This document shows, one piece after another, positions 26,865-35,626 of a DNA stretch of 44,392 nt. This stretch comes from Methylophaga lonarensis MPL. GTDB lineage: Bacteria; Pseudomonadota; Gammaproteobacteria; Nitrosococcales; Methylophagaceae. A program made the position numbers and the translations under genes. The number at the start of each line of letters is the position of its first letter. Within the stretch, counting starts at the first letter, position 1. The stretch lies in the NCBI RefSeq assembly GCF_000349205.1, contig NZ_APHR01000006.1:32-44423 (forward strand). The letters run 5' to 3'. The notes below the pieces were generated by a model, which searched no databases, was not told the origin of the DNA, and saw nothing but the letters and a program-made list of their open reading frames with translations.

Positions 26865-27377
26865 GTGAAAAATATTAAAATTATCGGTTTGCTGTTTGCT
26901 TTATTTGTTGCCGGAACGCATCCGGTGCATGCGGCCGGTATCAAAGTCGGTGTTGTCAATGCAAGTGTAGTACTGGATCAGTCGCCACAAAAAACTCAGG
27001 CATTGGCACGTCTGGAAAGAGAGTTCTCATCGCGTAGTCGCACACTTGAAGACAGACAAAAGTCATTGATGGATGCGCAGCAAAAGCTGAACCGTGATCG
27101 TGCGATTCTGAGTTCTGATGAGGTTCAAGCACAGGAAAGAAAGTTGATTTCTGATCAGCGTGAACTGAATCGCATGCAGGATGAGTATGCTGAAGATTTG
27201 TCGATTCGCAGAAATGAAGAACTGCGTAAGCTGGAAGAAGAAGTGGCGCAAGCCATTATTGACCTCGCAATCAAGGATTCTTACGACCTGGTGCTGTATC
27301 AGGGTGTGATCTTTGCGAGTGAAGCCATTGATATGACCGACAAGGTGCTGGAAGAGCTGAAACGCAAGGCTAACTAA
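26865..27377 (+). CDS. skp: Periplasmic chaperone Skp/OmpH
   Basis: This 170-residue protein starts at the GTG at 26865, with GGAG six bases upstream; an earlier GTG at 26853 lacks a ribosome site. A signal peptide ends near HPVHA. The mature protein begins AGIKVGVVNASVVLDQSPQ, the Skp trimer-core strand, followed by long coiled-coil arms (SRSRTLEDRQKSLMDAQQKL) and a return strand YDLVLYQGVIFAS. Skp holds unfolded outer membrane proteins in the periplasm for delivery to BamA, encoded 21 bases upstream. Confidence 0.93.
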   Translation: MKNIKIIGLLFALFVAGTHPVHAAGIKVGVVNASVVLDQSPQKTQALARLEREFSSRSRTLEDRQKSLMDAQQKLNRDRAILSSDEVQAQERKLISDQRELNRMQDEYAEDLSIRRNEELRKLEEEVAQAIIDLAIKDSYDLVLYQGVIFASEAIDMTDKVLEELKRKAN

Positions 27378-27386
27378 GAGGTTTTG

Positions 27387-28409
27387 ATGAGTTGGACACT
27401 TGCCGAACTGGCCAAGCATGTTGATGCTGAAATTCGTGGTGACGCAGATTGCATCATTGATGGTGTGGCGACGCTTTCCAGCGCATCGTCCTCTAAAATA
27501 AGCTTCCTTGCCAACAGTAAGTATCGAAAGTTTTTAAGTCACTGTCAGGCAGGTGCTGTGCTGGTGACAGAAGCAGATGCCGCGGCTGTTGAGGGCAATG
27601 CACTGGTGGTCAAAGATCCGTATGTTGCCTACGCCAAAATCGCCAGTTTCTTGTTTCCTGCCAAGACTGTAGTGGCAGGTGTTCATCCGACGGCATGGCT
27701 GGATCCGCGCAGTCATGTTCATGACAGTGCTCAGATTGGTGCCCATGTTTTTATCGATGCTGACGTTACCATTGCAGAAAACGTTGAGATAGGACCTGGT
27801 TGTGTCATTCAGCAAGGTGTCACTATTGGTGCGGGCAGTCGCTTGGTGGCCAATGTCACGCTCTGCCACGGTGTCAGCATTGGCCATCGCGTCATACTGC
27901 ATCCCGGTGTGGTGATTGGTGCCGATGGCTTTGGTATAGCGAATGATAACGGGCGCTGGATCAACGTACCGCAACTTGGCAGCGTCGAAATTGGCGACGA
28001 TGTGGAAATCGGTGCCAACACAACCATTGACCGTGGTGCAATTGAAAATACCGTGATCGGACATGGCGTGAAGCTTGATAACCAGATCCAGGTCGGTCAC
28101 AACTGTCGAATCGGCAACAATACGGTGATCGCGGGCTGCGTTGGGATCGCAGGCAGTACACTGATTGGCGCTGATTGCGCTATTGGTGGTGGTGCTGGAC
28201 TAGGTGGGCATTTGAGCATCGCTGATGGCGTGCAGCTGACAGGGATGACCATGGTGACAAAATCCATCACAGAAGCGGGTGTCTATTCTTCTGGTATTCC
28301 TGCTGAACCGACTAAACAATGGCACAAGAATGTTGTCCGATATCGACAGATGGAATCACTGCACCAGCGTGTCAGAGAACTCGAACAACTGTTGAATAAT
28401 CAGGACTGA
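27387..28409 (+). CDS. lpxD: UDP-3-O-acylglucosamine N-acyltransferase LpxD
   Basis: This 340-residue enzyme adds the second hydroxyacyl chain in lipid A synthesis. The N-terminal uridine-binding domain begins WTLAELAKHVDAEIRGD. A left-handed beta helix of hexapeptide repeats follows, with VEIGDDVEIGANTTIDRG and the catalytic-His region IDNQIQVGHNCRIG (here KLDNQIQVGHNCRIGNN). The C-terminal helix has QWHKNVVRYRQMESLHQRV. The ATG at 27387 is preferred over an adjacent TTG; AAGAGG lies upstream. Confidence 0.96.
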   Translation: MSWTLAELAKHVDAEIRGDADCIIDGVATLSSASSSKISFLANSKYRKFLSHCQAGAVLVTEADAAAVEGNALVVKDPYVAYAKIASFLFPAKTVVAGVHPTAWLDPRSHVHDSAQIGAHVFIDADVTIAENVEIGPGCVIQQGVTIGAGSRLVANVTLCHGVSIGHRVILHPGVVIGADGFGIANDNGRWINVPQLGSVEIGDDVEIGANTTIDRGAIENTVIGHGVKLDNQIQVGHNCRIGNNTVIAGCVGIAGSTLIGADCAIGGGAGLGGHLSIADGVQLTGMTMVTKSITEAGVYSSGIPAEPTKQWHKNVVRYRQMESLHQRVRELEQLLNNQD

Positions 28410-28492
28410 CGGCATTTTTCTGCGCTTTACCGCTTCGGCGAGGCACAGTAATATGGCAGCGCTAAACTGAATTCCTATCCAAGGACAAGAGA

Positions 28493-28942
28493 TTGAACAC
28501 CATCGACATACATGAAATCCAGCGTCTTTTGCCGCACCGCTATCCTTTTTTGCTGATCGATAGAGTGATTGAATTTACTCCTGGTGAGCATCTGGTTGGC
28601 ATCAAGAATGTGACGTTTAACGAACCACATTTCACAGGTCATTTTCCTCAGCGGGTGATCATGCCGGGTGTTTTGATCCTGGAAGCACTGGCTCAGGCGA
28701 CCGGCCTTTTGGCATTCAAAACTGCGGACGCGATTCGCTCAGATGAGGCGCTGTACTATCTCGCCGGTATTGATAACGCCCGTTTCAAAAGACCTGTCGA
28801 GCCAGGTGATCAGCTCAAGCTGGAAGTCAAATTAATCAAGAATAAACGAAATCTGTGGAAATTCAGCGGTGAAGCCAGTGTTGACGGCGAGGTCGTTGTC
28901 AGCGCTGATATCATGTGCGTCAATCAAGAAATGCCAAAGTGA
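28493..28942 (+). CDS. fabZ: 3-hydroxyacyl-ACP dehydratase FabZ
   Basis: This 149-residue hot-dog-fold dehydratase acts in fatty acid elongation. The opening [20 protein letters not shown] is standard, and the catalytic His lies in [17 protein letters not shown] with the catalytic Glu in [11 protein letters not shown]. The start is a TTG at 28493, forced because no in-frame ATG precedes the conserved core; AAGGACAAGA upstream is an adequate ribosome site. It lies 83 bases after lpxD and overlaps lpxA by four bases. Confidence 0.95.
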   Translation: MNTIDIHEIQRLLPHRYPFLLIDRVIEFTPGEHLVGIKNVTFNEPHFTGHFPQRVIMPGVLILEALAQATGLLAFKTADAIRSDEALYYLAGIDNARFKRPVEPGDQLKLEVKLIKNKRNLWKFSGEASVDGEVVVSADIMCVNQEMPK

Positions 28943-29709
28943 TACACCCAACAGCTATTATCGACCCATCTGCGAAACTCGCTGAGGATGTCTCAGTCGG
29001 GCCTTACACGATCATCGGTGCCGATGTTGAGATTGGTGCTGGCTGTGAGATCGCCTCACATGTCGTCATAAACGGCCCTACCGTCATTGGCCGTAATAAT
29101 CGGATTTTTCAGTTTTCGTCGATAGGCGAGGAACCTCAGGACAAGAAATTCCATGGTGAGCCGACGCGACTCGAAATTGGCGACAATAATCTGATTCGCG
29201 AGTCAGTGACTATCAATCGAGGCACGGTAGGTGGTGGTGGTGTCACCAAAATCGGTAACGATAACTGGATCATGGCTTATGTACACATCGCCCACGATTG
29301 CATCATTGGCAATCAAAATATCTTTGCCAACAATGCCTCTCTGGCAGGGCATGTAACGATTGATGACCAGGTTATTCTGGGCGGTTTCAGTCTGGTCAGT
29401 CAGTTCAATCATATTGGTTCACACGCCTTTACAGCGATGAGCAGCGTTATTTCCAGAAACATTCCGCCGTACGTGCTTGTATCTGGTCACATGGCCGAGC
29501 CAGTAGGGGTCAATGTCGAAGGATTGCGACGCCGACAGTTCACTGCTGACCAGATTCGCAATATTCGCCAAGCCTACAAGTTAATCTACCGAGCTGGATT
29601 GCGGATTGAAGACTCGATCGAAAAGATCGGGCAGTTGGAGCAGGAAGACGGTGAGTTAGATTTGCTCGTACAATTTCTCAAGCAACAAAAGGGCGGCATC
29701 ATTCGTTGA
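28939..29709 (+). CDS. lpxA: UDP-N-acetylglucosamine acyltransferase LpxA
   Basis: This 256-residue trimeric acyltransferase performs the first step of lipid A synthesis. I chose the GTG at 28939, which overlaps the fabZ stop (GTGA) and puts the usual [17 protein letters not shown] at the very N-terminus; a GTG at 28915 would add eight residues. Hexapeptide repeats fill the first two thirds. The catalytic His lies in [32 protein letters not shown] begins the C-terminal helical domain. The usual next gene, lpxB, is absent; yfgM follows. Confidence 0.95.
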   Translation: MIHPTAIIDPSAKLAEDVSVGPYTIIGADVEIGAGCEIASHVVINGPTVIGRNNRIFQFSSIGEEPQDKKFHGEPTRLEIGDNNLIRESVTINRGTVGGGGVTKIGNDNWIMAYVHIAHDCIIGNQNIFANNASLAGHVTIDDQVILGGFSLVSQFNHIGSHAFTAMSSVISRNIPPYVLVSGHMAEPVGVNVEGLRRRQFTADQIRNIRQAYKLIYRAGLRIEDSIEKIGQLEQEDGELDLLVQFLKQQKGGIIR

Positions 29710-29741
29710 TGCCGTCAGACGATTAAAATTCAGGAGTAACG

Positions 29742-30383
29742 ATGGATATCTACGCATCGGATGAAGAAAAAGCAGAAGAAATCAAACGATGGTGGCGAGA
29801 AAACGGCCTTTCAGTATTGATGGCTGTCCTCTTAGGTGTTGGGGCATTTTTTGGTGGCCGCACCTGGCTTAACTACCAACAGATGCAATCGCACAATGCT
29901 GCCAACATCTATCAGCAGGTCGTGGTATTGCTGGCGGAGGATCGCCTTGAAGAAGCCGAAATGGGCGCTCAGGAGCTGATCAATAATTTCAGACGCACAC
30001 CCTATGCCAGTTTTGCTGCTGTAGAAGTGGCGGCAAAAGCCTCTGACGAGGGTGACTGGGCGATGGCAGAGCAGTACCTTCAGTGGGCTGCCGATAATGC
30101 AAAACCAGAAGGTTATGCTGAAATCGCCAGGCTGCGACTGGCCCGACTGAAATTATCAGAAGGCGATTATCAGGCTGCACTGGATATTGTTTCCAAAGCA
30201 AGCCTGGACAGCTTTGCATCTCTCTACCACGAACTTGAGGGCGATATTCATGTCGTCATGGGTAATAAACAACAGGCTCAACAGGCTTATCAGAGAGCAC
30301 TGACACTGTTGGCTGTGGGGGAACCTCGCCAGAATATTCTGGAAATGAAACTTGATGATGTGGCTGCAGCGAATGAGAGCTAA
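29742..30383 (+). CDS. yfgM: YfgM family membrane-anchored TPR protein
   Basis: This 213-residue ancillary protein of the Sec translocon links it to periplasmic chaperones in E. coli. A short cytoplasmic N-terminus (YASDEEKAEEIKRWWRENG) leads to one membrane segment (LSVLMAVLLGVGAFFGGRTW), then a periplasmic tetratricopeptide-like region to the end. The opening sequence is the family hallmark. It lies 32 bases after lpxA and overlaps bamB slightly, in the conserved yfgM-bamB-der order; the usual upstream hisS is missing. Confidence 0.92.
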   Translation: MDIYASDEEKAEEIKRWWRENGLSVLMAVLLGVGAFFGGRTWLNYQQMQSHNAANIYQQVVVLLAEDRLEEAEMGAQELINNFRRTPYASFAAVEVAAKASDEGDWAMAEQYLQWAADNAKPEGYAEIARLRLARLKLSEGDYQAALDIVSKASLDSFASLYHELEGDIHVVMGNKQQAQQAYQRALTLLAVGEPRQNILEMKLDDVAAANES

Positions 30384-31545
30384 TTGGGTTTATGGCATAG
30401 CAATTGCCATTTTATTGTCTGCATTGACTGGCTGCGGTACGGTCAGAAACTTTTTTGCAGAAGAGGCTTATGAGGCTCCGCCTGCAGAGTTGACGGAATT
30501 TGAAGCAGAAATCGAGCCGAAAGTGATTTGGTCAACCAGCACGGGTGCCGGTGTCGGAGATGACTACTCCCTTAATCAGATATGGATCAACGACGGCAAG
30601 GTCTTTTCAGTTGACCACAAGGGCGTAGTCAGCAGTCATGCTGCAGACTCAGGCCGACGTTTATGGCGTGTGAACCTTCGGGTGCCTGTTGTCACTGGTA
30701 TTGGTGGTGGAGAGGGCATGGTTCTGGTCGGTACCCAAGGCGGCGAAGTTATTGCTATGACACCAGAAAAAGGCGAGATCCTGTGGCGTCGCACGCTGAC
30801 CAGTGAAGTCTTGGCTCCACCGACCGCTGCCAACGGCATCATTGCTGTTAGAACTGCTGATGGTAGAGTCAGTGGTCTTGCCGCTGAATCTGGAAACGTA
30901 CTTTGGACACATCAACGTGCCGTTCCGTTACTGAGCTTGCGCGGTGTCAGCGCCCCGGTAATTGCGGGTAGTGTGGTTATTGCCGGTTTTGACAACGGCA
31001 GACTGGTTGCGCTTGCCAGCCGAGATGGCAGCATTGTCTGGGAAAACACCCTGGCAGTGCCCAGTGGCAGAACCGAGCTTGAGCGCTTGGTTGATATTGA
31101 TGGTGACCCTAAAGTCATCAACGATGTTGTCTATGCCGTATCGCATCAAGGTAATGTTGCTGCTATCTCGCTCGGCACTGGTCAGAATTACTGGACACGA
31201 GAAATGTCTTCTCGCAGAGGTCTTGATGCTGCATATGGTGAAGCTGTATACATCAGCGATGACACTGGATACGTCTGGGCCATTCAGGACGGCTCAGGTG
31301 ATTCACTGTGGCGACAAACTCGTCTGCTGAGACGAAATCTGACGGCGCCTGTTGTGGCTGGTGATTATGTCGTGGTCGGTGATCTGGAAGGCTATCTTCA
31401 CTGGATAGCAAGAGACGATGGTCGTTTTGTCGCAAGACAGCAAATCAGTCGACGTTCAGCAATTCGTAGCCAACCGCAAGTTATTGATGGCGTGCTTTAT
31501 GTATCTGTGACTGACGGCACAGTTGCTGCGATAAGGATTCCTTAG
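30373..31545 (+). CDS. bamB: Outer membrane assembly lipoprotein BamB
   Basis: This 390-residue Bam complex lipoprotein folds as an eight-blade propeller. The signal peptide ends in lipobox LTGC with the lipidated cysteine at about 21. PQQ-like blade repeats recur through the protein (VSSHAADSGRRLWRVNL, VIAMTPEKGEILWRRTL, VSGLAAESGNVLWTHQRA). The start at 30373 gives the most compact signal peptide; ATGs at 30355 and 30358 are alternatives that lengthen it by five or six residues. It is followed five bases later by der. Confidence 0.94.
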   Translation: MRANWVYGIAIAILLSALTGCGTVRNFFAEEAYEAPPAELTEFEAEIEPKVIWSTSTGAGVGDDYSLNQIWINDGKVFSVDHKGVVSSHAADSGRRLWRVNLRVPVVTGIGGGEGMVLVGTQGGEVIAMTPEKGEILWRRTLTSEVLAPPTAANGIIAVRTADGRVSGLAAESGNVLWTHQRAVPLLSLRGVSAPVIAGSVVIAGFDNGRLVALASRDGSIVWENTLAVPSGRTELERLVDIDGDPKVINDVVYAVSHQGNVAAISLGTGQNYWTREMSSRRGLDAAYGEAVYISDDTGYVWAIQDGSGDSLWRQTRLLRRNLTAPVVAGDYVVVGDLEGYLHWIARDDGRFVARQQISRRSAIRSQPQVIDGVLYVSVTDGTVAAIRIP

Positions 31546-31550
31546 TCCCA

Positions 31551-32969
31551 ATGAAGCCTGTAGTTGCCTTGGTAGGCAGTCCAAATGTCGGCAAGTCGAC
31601 CCTATTTAATCGATTAACGCGCACCAGAAATGCGCTGGTTGCTGATTATGCAGGACTGACCCGTGATCGCATCTATGGCAATGTAGATGAAGAGAATTGT
31701 CGCTTTATCCTGATAGACACTGGTGGTCTGACCGAGCAGACTGACAATATGGCTGAGTTGATGCGCAAGCAGGCCCGCTTGGCGATTGACTCGGCAGATT
31801 TGATTCTGTTTGTTGTCGATGGCCGAGCAGGAATGAGCGCAGCAGATCAAAGTATCGCGAGCATGCTCAGGCAGGACGGCAAAGATGTCTTGTTGGTCAT
31901 CAACAAAACTGAAGGCGAGCACAGGGATATAGTCGCGGCCGAGTTTTTTGCACTGGGTCTGGATACGCCACAGGTTATTTCGGCTACTCAGGGTCGTGGC
32001 ATCAGCGAGCTGTTACAGCGCATCAGTTCCAAAATACCCTCAGTCACTCAGGAAGCCTCAGAACTTGAAGCCAATGATGATGAAATTCGACTGGCGGTGC
32101 TGGGCAGACCCAATGTCGGTAAATCGACACTGATCAATCGTTTACTGGGTGAAGAACGGGTTGTTGCTTTTGACGAGCCAGGAACCACCAGAGACAGCAT
32201 CCACATTCCATTTGAGAAAGATGGTGTTCAGTACACACTGATTGATACGGCGGGTGTCAGACGGCGTTCCAGAGTTTCGGAAACCCTGGAAAAATTCAGT
32301 ATCCTCAAAACACTGCAGGCGCTCGAAGATGCCAACGTCGTGATGTTGGTGTTAGATGCTCATGAGGGCATTGTCGATCAGGATTTGCACCTTGCCGGAT
32401 TGATCGTTGAGAGTGGTCGGGCCTTGGTTATTGCGGTCAATAAATGGGATGGACTGGACAAAACAGAACGTGAATGGGTGGCCGCCAATATTGAAAGACG
32501 GCTGCCATTTTTGTCTTACGCCAAAACACACTTTATTTCGGCATTACATGGCAGTGGGGTGGGGCTGTTACTGAAATCAGTTCGCTTGGCGTATCAATCT
32601 GCCATGACCAAAACCCCGACTTCCAGATTGACCCGAATTCTTGAAGATGCCGTAGCGGATCATCCGCCGCCTCTGGTGCATGGTCGCCGCATAAAATATC
32701 GTTATGCGCATCTTGGTGGTAAAAATCCGCCAAGAATTATCATTCACGGTAATCAGACCGAAGCAACACCAGACAGCTATCGTCGTTACCTGGAGAATTT
32801 TTTCAGAAAATCATTGAGGCTTGATGGCACTCCGGTGATGATTGAATTTAAAACAGGTGATAACCCTTTCCGCGAGCGACGGGGAGTATCACCTGCTGCG
32901 GCAGTTAAAAAGCCTGCTGCCAAAACGCGTCCACCAAGACGCAAATTACCACCCAAGAAGCAGCGTTAA
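31551..32969 (+). CDS. der: Ribosome-assembly GTPase Der (EngA)
   Basis: This 472-residue double GTPase matures the 50S subunit. The first G domain has GSPNVGKST, DTGG and NKTE; its G4 box is NKTE where NKxD is usual. The second has GRPNVGKST, DTAGVRRR and NKWD. The C-terminal KH-like domain ends with a basic tail (KPAAKTRPPRRKLPPKKQR). The first-domain NKTE is also seen in other Der proteins that have NKxD variants, so I treat it as a minor oddity. It is convergent with the next gene. Confidence 0.96.
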   Translation: MKPVVALVGSPNVGKSTLFNRLTRTRNALVADYAGLTRDRIYGNVDEENCRFILIDTGGLTEQTDNMAELMRKQARLAIDSADLILFVVDGRAGMSAADQSIASMLRQDGKDVLLVINKTEGEHRDIVAAEFFALGLDTPQVISATQGRGISELLQRISSKIPSVTQEASELEANDDEIRLAVLGRPNVGKSTLINRLLGEERVVAFDEPGTTRDSIHIPFEKDGVQYTLIDTAGVRRRSRVSETLEKFSILKTLQALEDANVVMLVLDAHEGIVDQDLHLAGLIVESGRALVIAVNKWDGLDKTEREWVAANIERRLPFLSYAKTHFISALHGSGVGLLLKSVRLAYQSAMTKTPTSRLTRILEDAVADHPPPLVHGRRIKYRYAHLGGKNPPRIIIHGNQTEATPDSYRRYLENFFRKSLRLDGTPVMIEFKTGDNPFRERRGVSPAAAVKKPAAKTRPPRRKLPPKKQR

Positions 32970-32982
32970 ACAGCGCTTTTCC

Positions 32983-33321
32983 TCAGAAAAGATCCTGTTC
33001 TTCATCCATAAGGTTTTCCAAAGCTTGCAAGCGAGAGCGCACGTGTTGTCGCTGAGTGAGCTTTTGTTGTGCGGCTGCGGGCAAGTCGGTAAACAGAATG
33101 ACGCCTTTGTCGATCAGCGTTTCAATCAAGTCCTCCAATACCCGTATCATGGCGGCATCACTACTGCTCAGGATGGTTCTGGCTGAATCTGACTGGGCTG
33201 ATTCTCCCAGAAAGGCGATAAGTTCTGATGAGTTGAGTGAGAGGAACTCATTGGCATCCGCTTGAGGACTGTCAAAAATTTGCAGGATCTTGCCTGTCGA
33301 ATCTCGTTTTACGTATGCCAT
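32983..33321 (-). CDS. Conserved hypothetical protein (sometimes labelled tryptophan synthase beta-like)
   Basis: This is a 112-residue cytoplasmic protein from the ATG at 33321, chosen because the family starts MAYVKRDSTGKI; a longer ORF start at 33435 adds an unconvincing hydrophobic leader that overlaps the next gene's promoter. The N-terminus looks like a short beta strand (YVKRDSTGKILQIF) and the rest is helical and acidic, ending EEQDLF. Similar small gammaproteobacterial proteins carry the misleading name tryptophan synthase subunit beta-like, though nothing here resembles that enzyme. Function unknown. It is divergent from the type I secretion locus. Confidence 0.75.
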   Translation of the reverse strand: MAYVKRDSTGKILQIFDSPQADANEFLSLNSSELIAFLGESAQSDSARTILSSSDAAMIRVLEDLIETLIDKGVILFTDLPAAAQQKLTQRQHVRSRLQALENLMDEEQDLF

Positions 33322-33337
33322 CTGAACGGTCCATGGA

Positions 33338-33366
33338 TTGTTTAATGAGTACTTCTTAGCTAATGT
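33338..33366 (+). promoter_or_regulatory. Possible promoter of the type I secretion operon
   Basis: TTGTTT at 33338-33343 and TAATGT at 33361-33366 are separated by 17 bases, with an expected start near 33373. It lies in the 121-base divergent gap before the exporter gene, and the ACTGT repeats follow immediately downstream. Confidence 0.35.
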
Positions 33367-33375
33367 AGATGCGTA

Positions 33376-33407
33376 ACTGTTTACAGTAAAGTAAAAAACT
33401 GTGAAAC
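33376..33407 (+). repeat. ACTGT palindrome and repeat cluster upstream of the exporter gene
   Basis: ACTGT (33376-33380) and ACAGT (33383-33387) form a perfect inverted repeat around TT. A further ACTGT lies at 33398-33402, and the surrounding GTTT...AAAC (33379-33407) is also partly symmetric. The location just past the predicted start suggests an operator, possibly for the LuxR-type regulator of this locus. It is not a LexA box, because the half-site spacing is two bases. Confidence 0.35.
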
Positions 33408-33442
33408 TCATCACATTTTTGTACGGGGTCATCACGTAGGCA

Positions 33443-35622
33443 ATGGACAGTGGTCAGGATAACAATTTGAATAGCCAGCATTCATGGCAGGCAGAGAATG
33501 GTATCCACACTGCGGACGATCCCTTACTGGCATGTCTGACGATTCTGTCAAAAATGCTCAACAAGCCCCATAGTGCAGAGTCATTAGTCGCGGGTTTGCC
33601 ACTGGTTGATAATAAACTGACGCCAGGTTTATTCAGTCGTGCTGCAGAACGTGCCGGGCTACGCTCCAAAGTCGTCAAACGGCCGCTAAAAAAAATCTCC
33701 AATCTGGTACTGCCCGCAGTGCTACTGCTGAGTAACACCACGGCATGCATTTTACTGGAAACAAAAGGCAAAACTGCCAGAGTGATCTTTCCAGAGACCG
33801 ATGGCGCCGAAACTGAAATTCCATTGAAGCAACTCGCTGAGGAATACAGTGGTTATGCCATTTTTATCAAACCGGCCCAGCAGTTCGACAAACGCACCCA
33901 AAACAGCGTAATACCCAGGACAAGTCACTGGTTCTGGGGCACCATCATGCGCTTCTGGCCTATATACAGCGAAGTATTTGTGGCTTCTATTCTGGTCAAT
34001 ATGTTCGCCTTGGCCTCACCGCTATTCATCATGAATGTCTATGATCGTGTGGTGCCCAATCACGCGCTTGAAACATTGTGGGTATTGGCGATTGGTGTGG
34101 GCACGGTGTTCACCTTTGAGCTGCTGCTGCGAACACTGAGAGGCTACTTCATCGACAGCGCCGGTAAAAAAGCGGATGTCATTTTATCTGCAACCATTTT
34201 TGAGCGTGTACTGGGCATCAAGATGTCGGCTCGCTCCAACTCTGTGGGCGCATTTGCCAATAATTTGCATGAATTTGAATCGTTCCGGGACTTTTTTACC
34301 TCGGCGACCCTGACCACGCTGATCGATCTGCCCTTTGCGTTTCTCTTCATCCTGGTGATTTGGATGCTGGCAGGTGATCTCGCTACATTCCTCTGGCTGC
34401 GATCCCGCTGACGATCCTGATTAGTTTTATTTTTCAAATCCCGCTCGGCAGGGTGATTCGGCAATTATTCAGACACTCGGGGCAGAAGAGTGCCACCTTG
34501 ATTGAGACCTTGACAGGGCTGGAAACCATTAAAAGCCTGGGGGCGGAAACACCAGTGCAGCGCAAATGGGAACAAAATATCGGCTTTATCGCCAAGTTCA
34601 GTCAGCGGGCGCGCTTGTTATCGTCAACGGCGGTCAATCTGACAACATTCATTCAGCAAATGACAACCATTGCTGTGGTGGTTTACGGGGTCTTTTTGAT
34701 TACCGAAAACGAAATTACCATGGGGGCGTTGATTGCCAGCACCATTCTGACAGGCAGAGCGCTTGCCCCGATGGGGCAGTTGGCCAGCATCCTGGGTCGT
34801 TACCATCAATCAAAAGCGGCTTTACATTCGCTCAATACCCTGATGAATCTGCCTGTAGAAAGACCTAATGGCAGAGAGTTTCTGCACCGGGAAGCCTTTA
34901 AAGGTGGGCTGCAATTCAAAGAAGTGACTTTCCGTTATCCGGAACAGCCGATTGATGCCTTGAGCAATGTTTCGTTTCGTATCGAGCCGGGTGAAAAAGT
35001 CGCTATCATCGGCCGTATTGGTTCTGGCAAGAGTTCAATTGAAAAACTGATACTGGGTCTGTATGAACCCAATGCAGGCGCTGTCTTACTGGACGGCACT
35101 GATTTGAGACAGATCGATCCCGTCGACCTGCGGCGAAGTGTTGGTTACGCGCCACAGGATGTTGTCTTGTTCTATGGCAGTGTTCGCGACAATATCGCCA
35201 TTGGTGCGCCTTACGCAGACGATCAGGCGATACTCAAAGCAGCCGAGCTTGCCGGTGTAACGGAATTTGTCAATCGACATCCGTCCGGGTTTGATATGCA
35301 GGTAGGTGAGCGAGGTGAAGGACTCTCTGGAGGGCAACGGCAGAGCATTGCGGTGGCCAGAGCCCTGTTGATGGATCCACCTATGCTGGTATTGGATGAA
35401 CCGACAAACGCCATGGATAACAGTACCGAAGAACGTTTCAAATCCAAACTCACGCAAGTACTCGAGAATAAAACGCTGTTGCTGGTGACGCACCGGGCCT
35501 CCCTGTTGAGTCTGGTGGACAGAATAATCGTTATGGATCAGGGCAAATTGGTGGCCGATGGGCCAAGGGAACAAATCATGACCGCACTGAAGAGCGGCCA
35601 TATTCGGGTATCCAAGGGGTAA
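33443..35622 (+). pseudogene. Type I secretion ABC exporter (LapB-like), split by a one-base frameshift
   Basis: Two frames together encode one 726-residue permease/ATPase. The first (33443-34411) has a C39-peptidase-like domain without a catalytic Cys-centre (DPLLACLTILSKML) and the first membrane helices. After GGT GAT CTC GC at 34383 the frame breaks and stops at 34411. Moving one base restores YIPLAAIPLTILISFIFQIP and continues to 35622. The ATPase then has GRIGSGKSS near residue 523, LSGGQRQSIAVARALL, MLVLDEPT and VTHRAS. A single missing base between 34383 and 34384 (Ala-Tyr junction) explains it. It would export RTX-type adhesins with the adaptor and TolC-like genes downstream. Either a recent mutation or a sequencing error. 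Confidence 0.88.
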
Positions 35623-35626
35623 TCTG

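Noticed and set aside
32842-33186. Plus-strand ORF of 114 residues at the end of der
   Set aside because: Overlaps der in another frame and the convergent hypothetical gene; no ribosome site.
34370-34400. Programmed ribosomal frameshift in the exporter gene
   Set aside because: No slippery heptamer or following structure is evident near 34383, so deletion or sequencing error is the simpler explanation.
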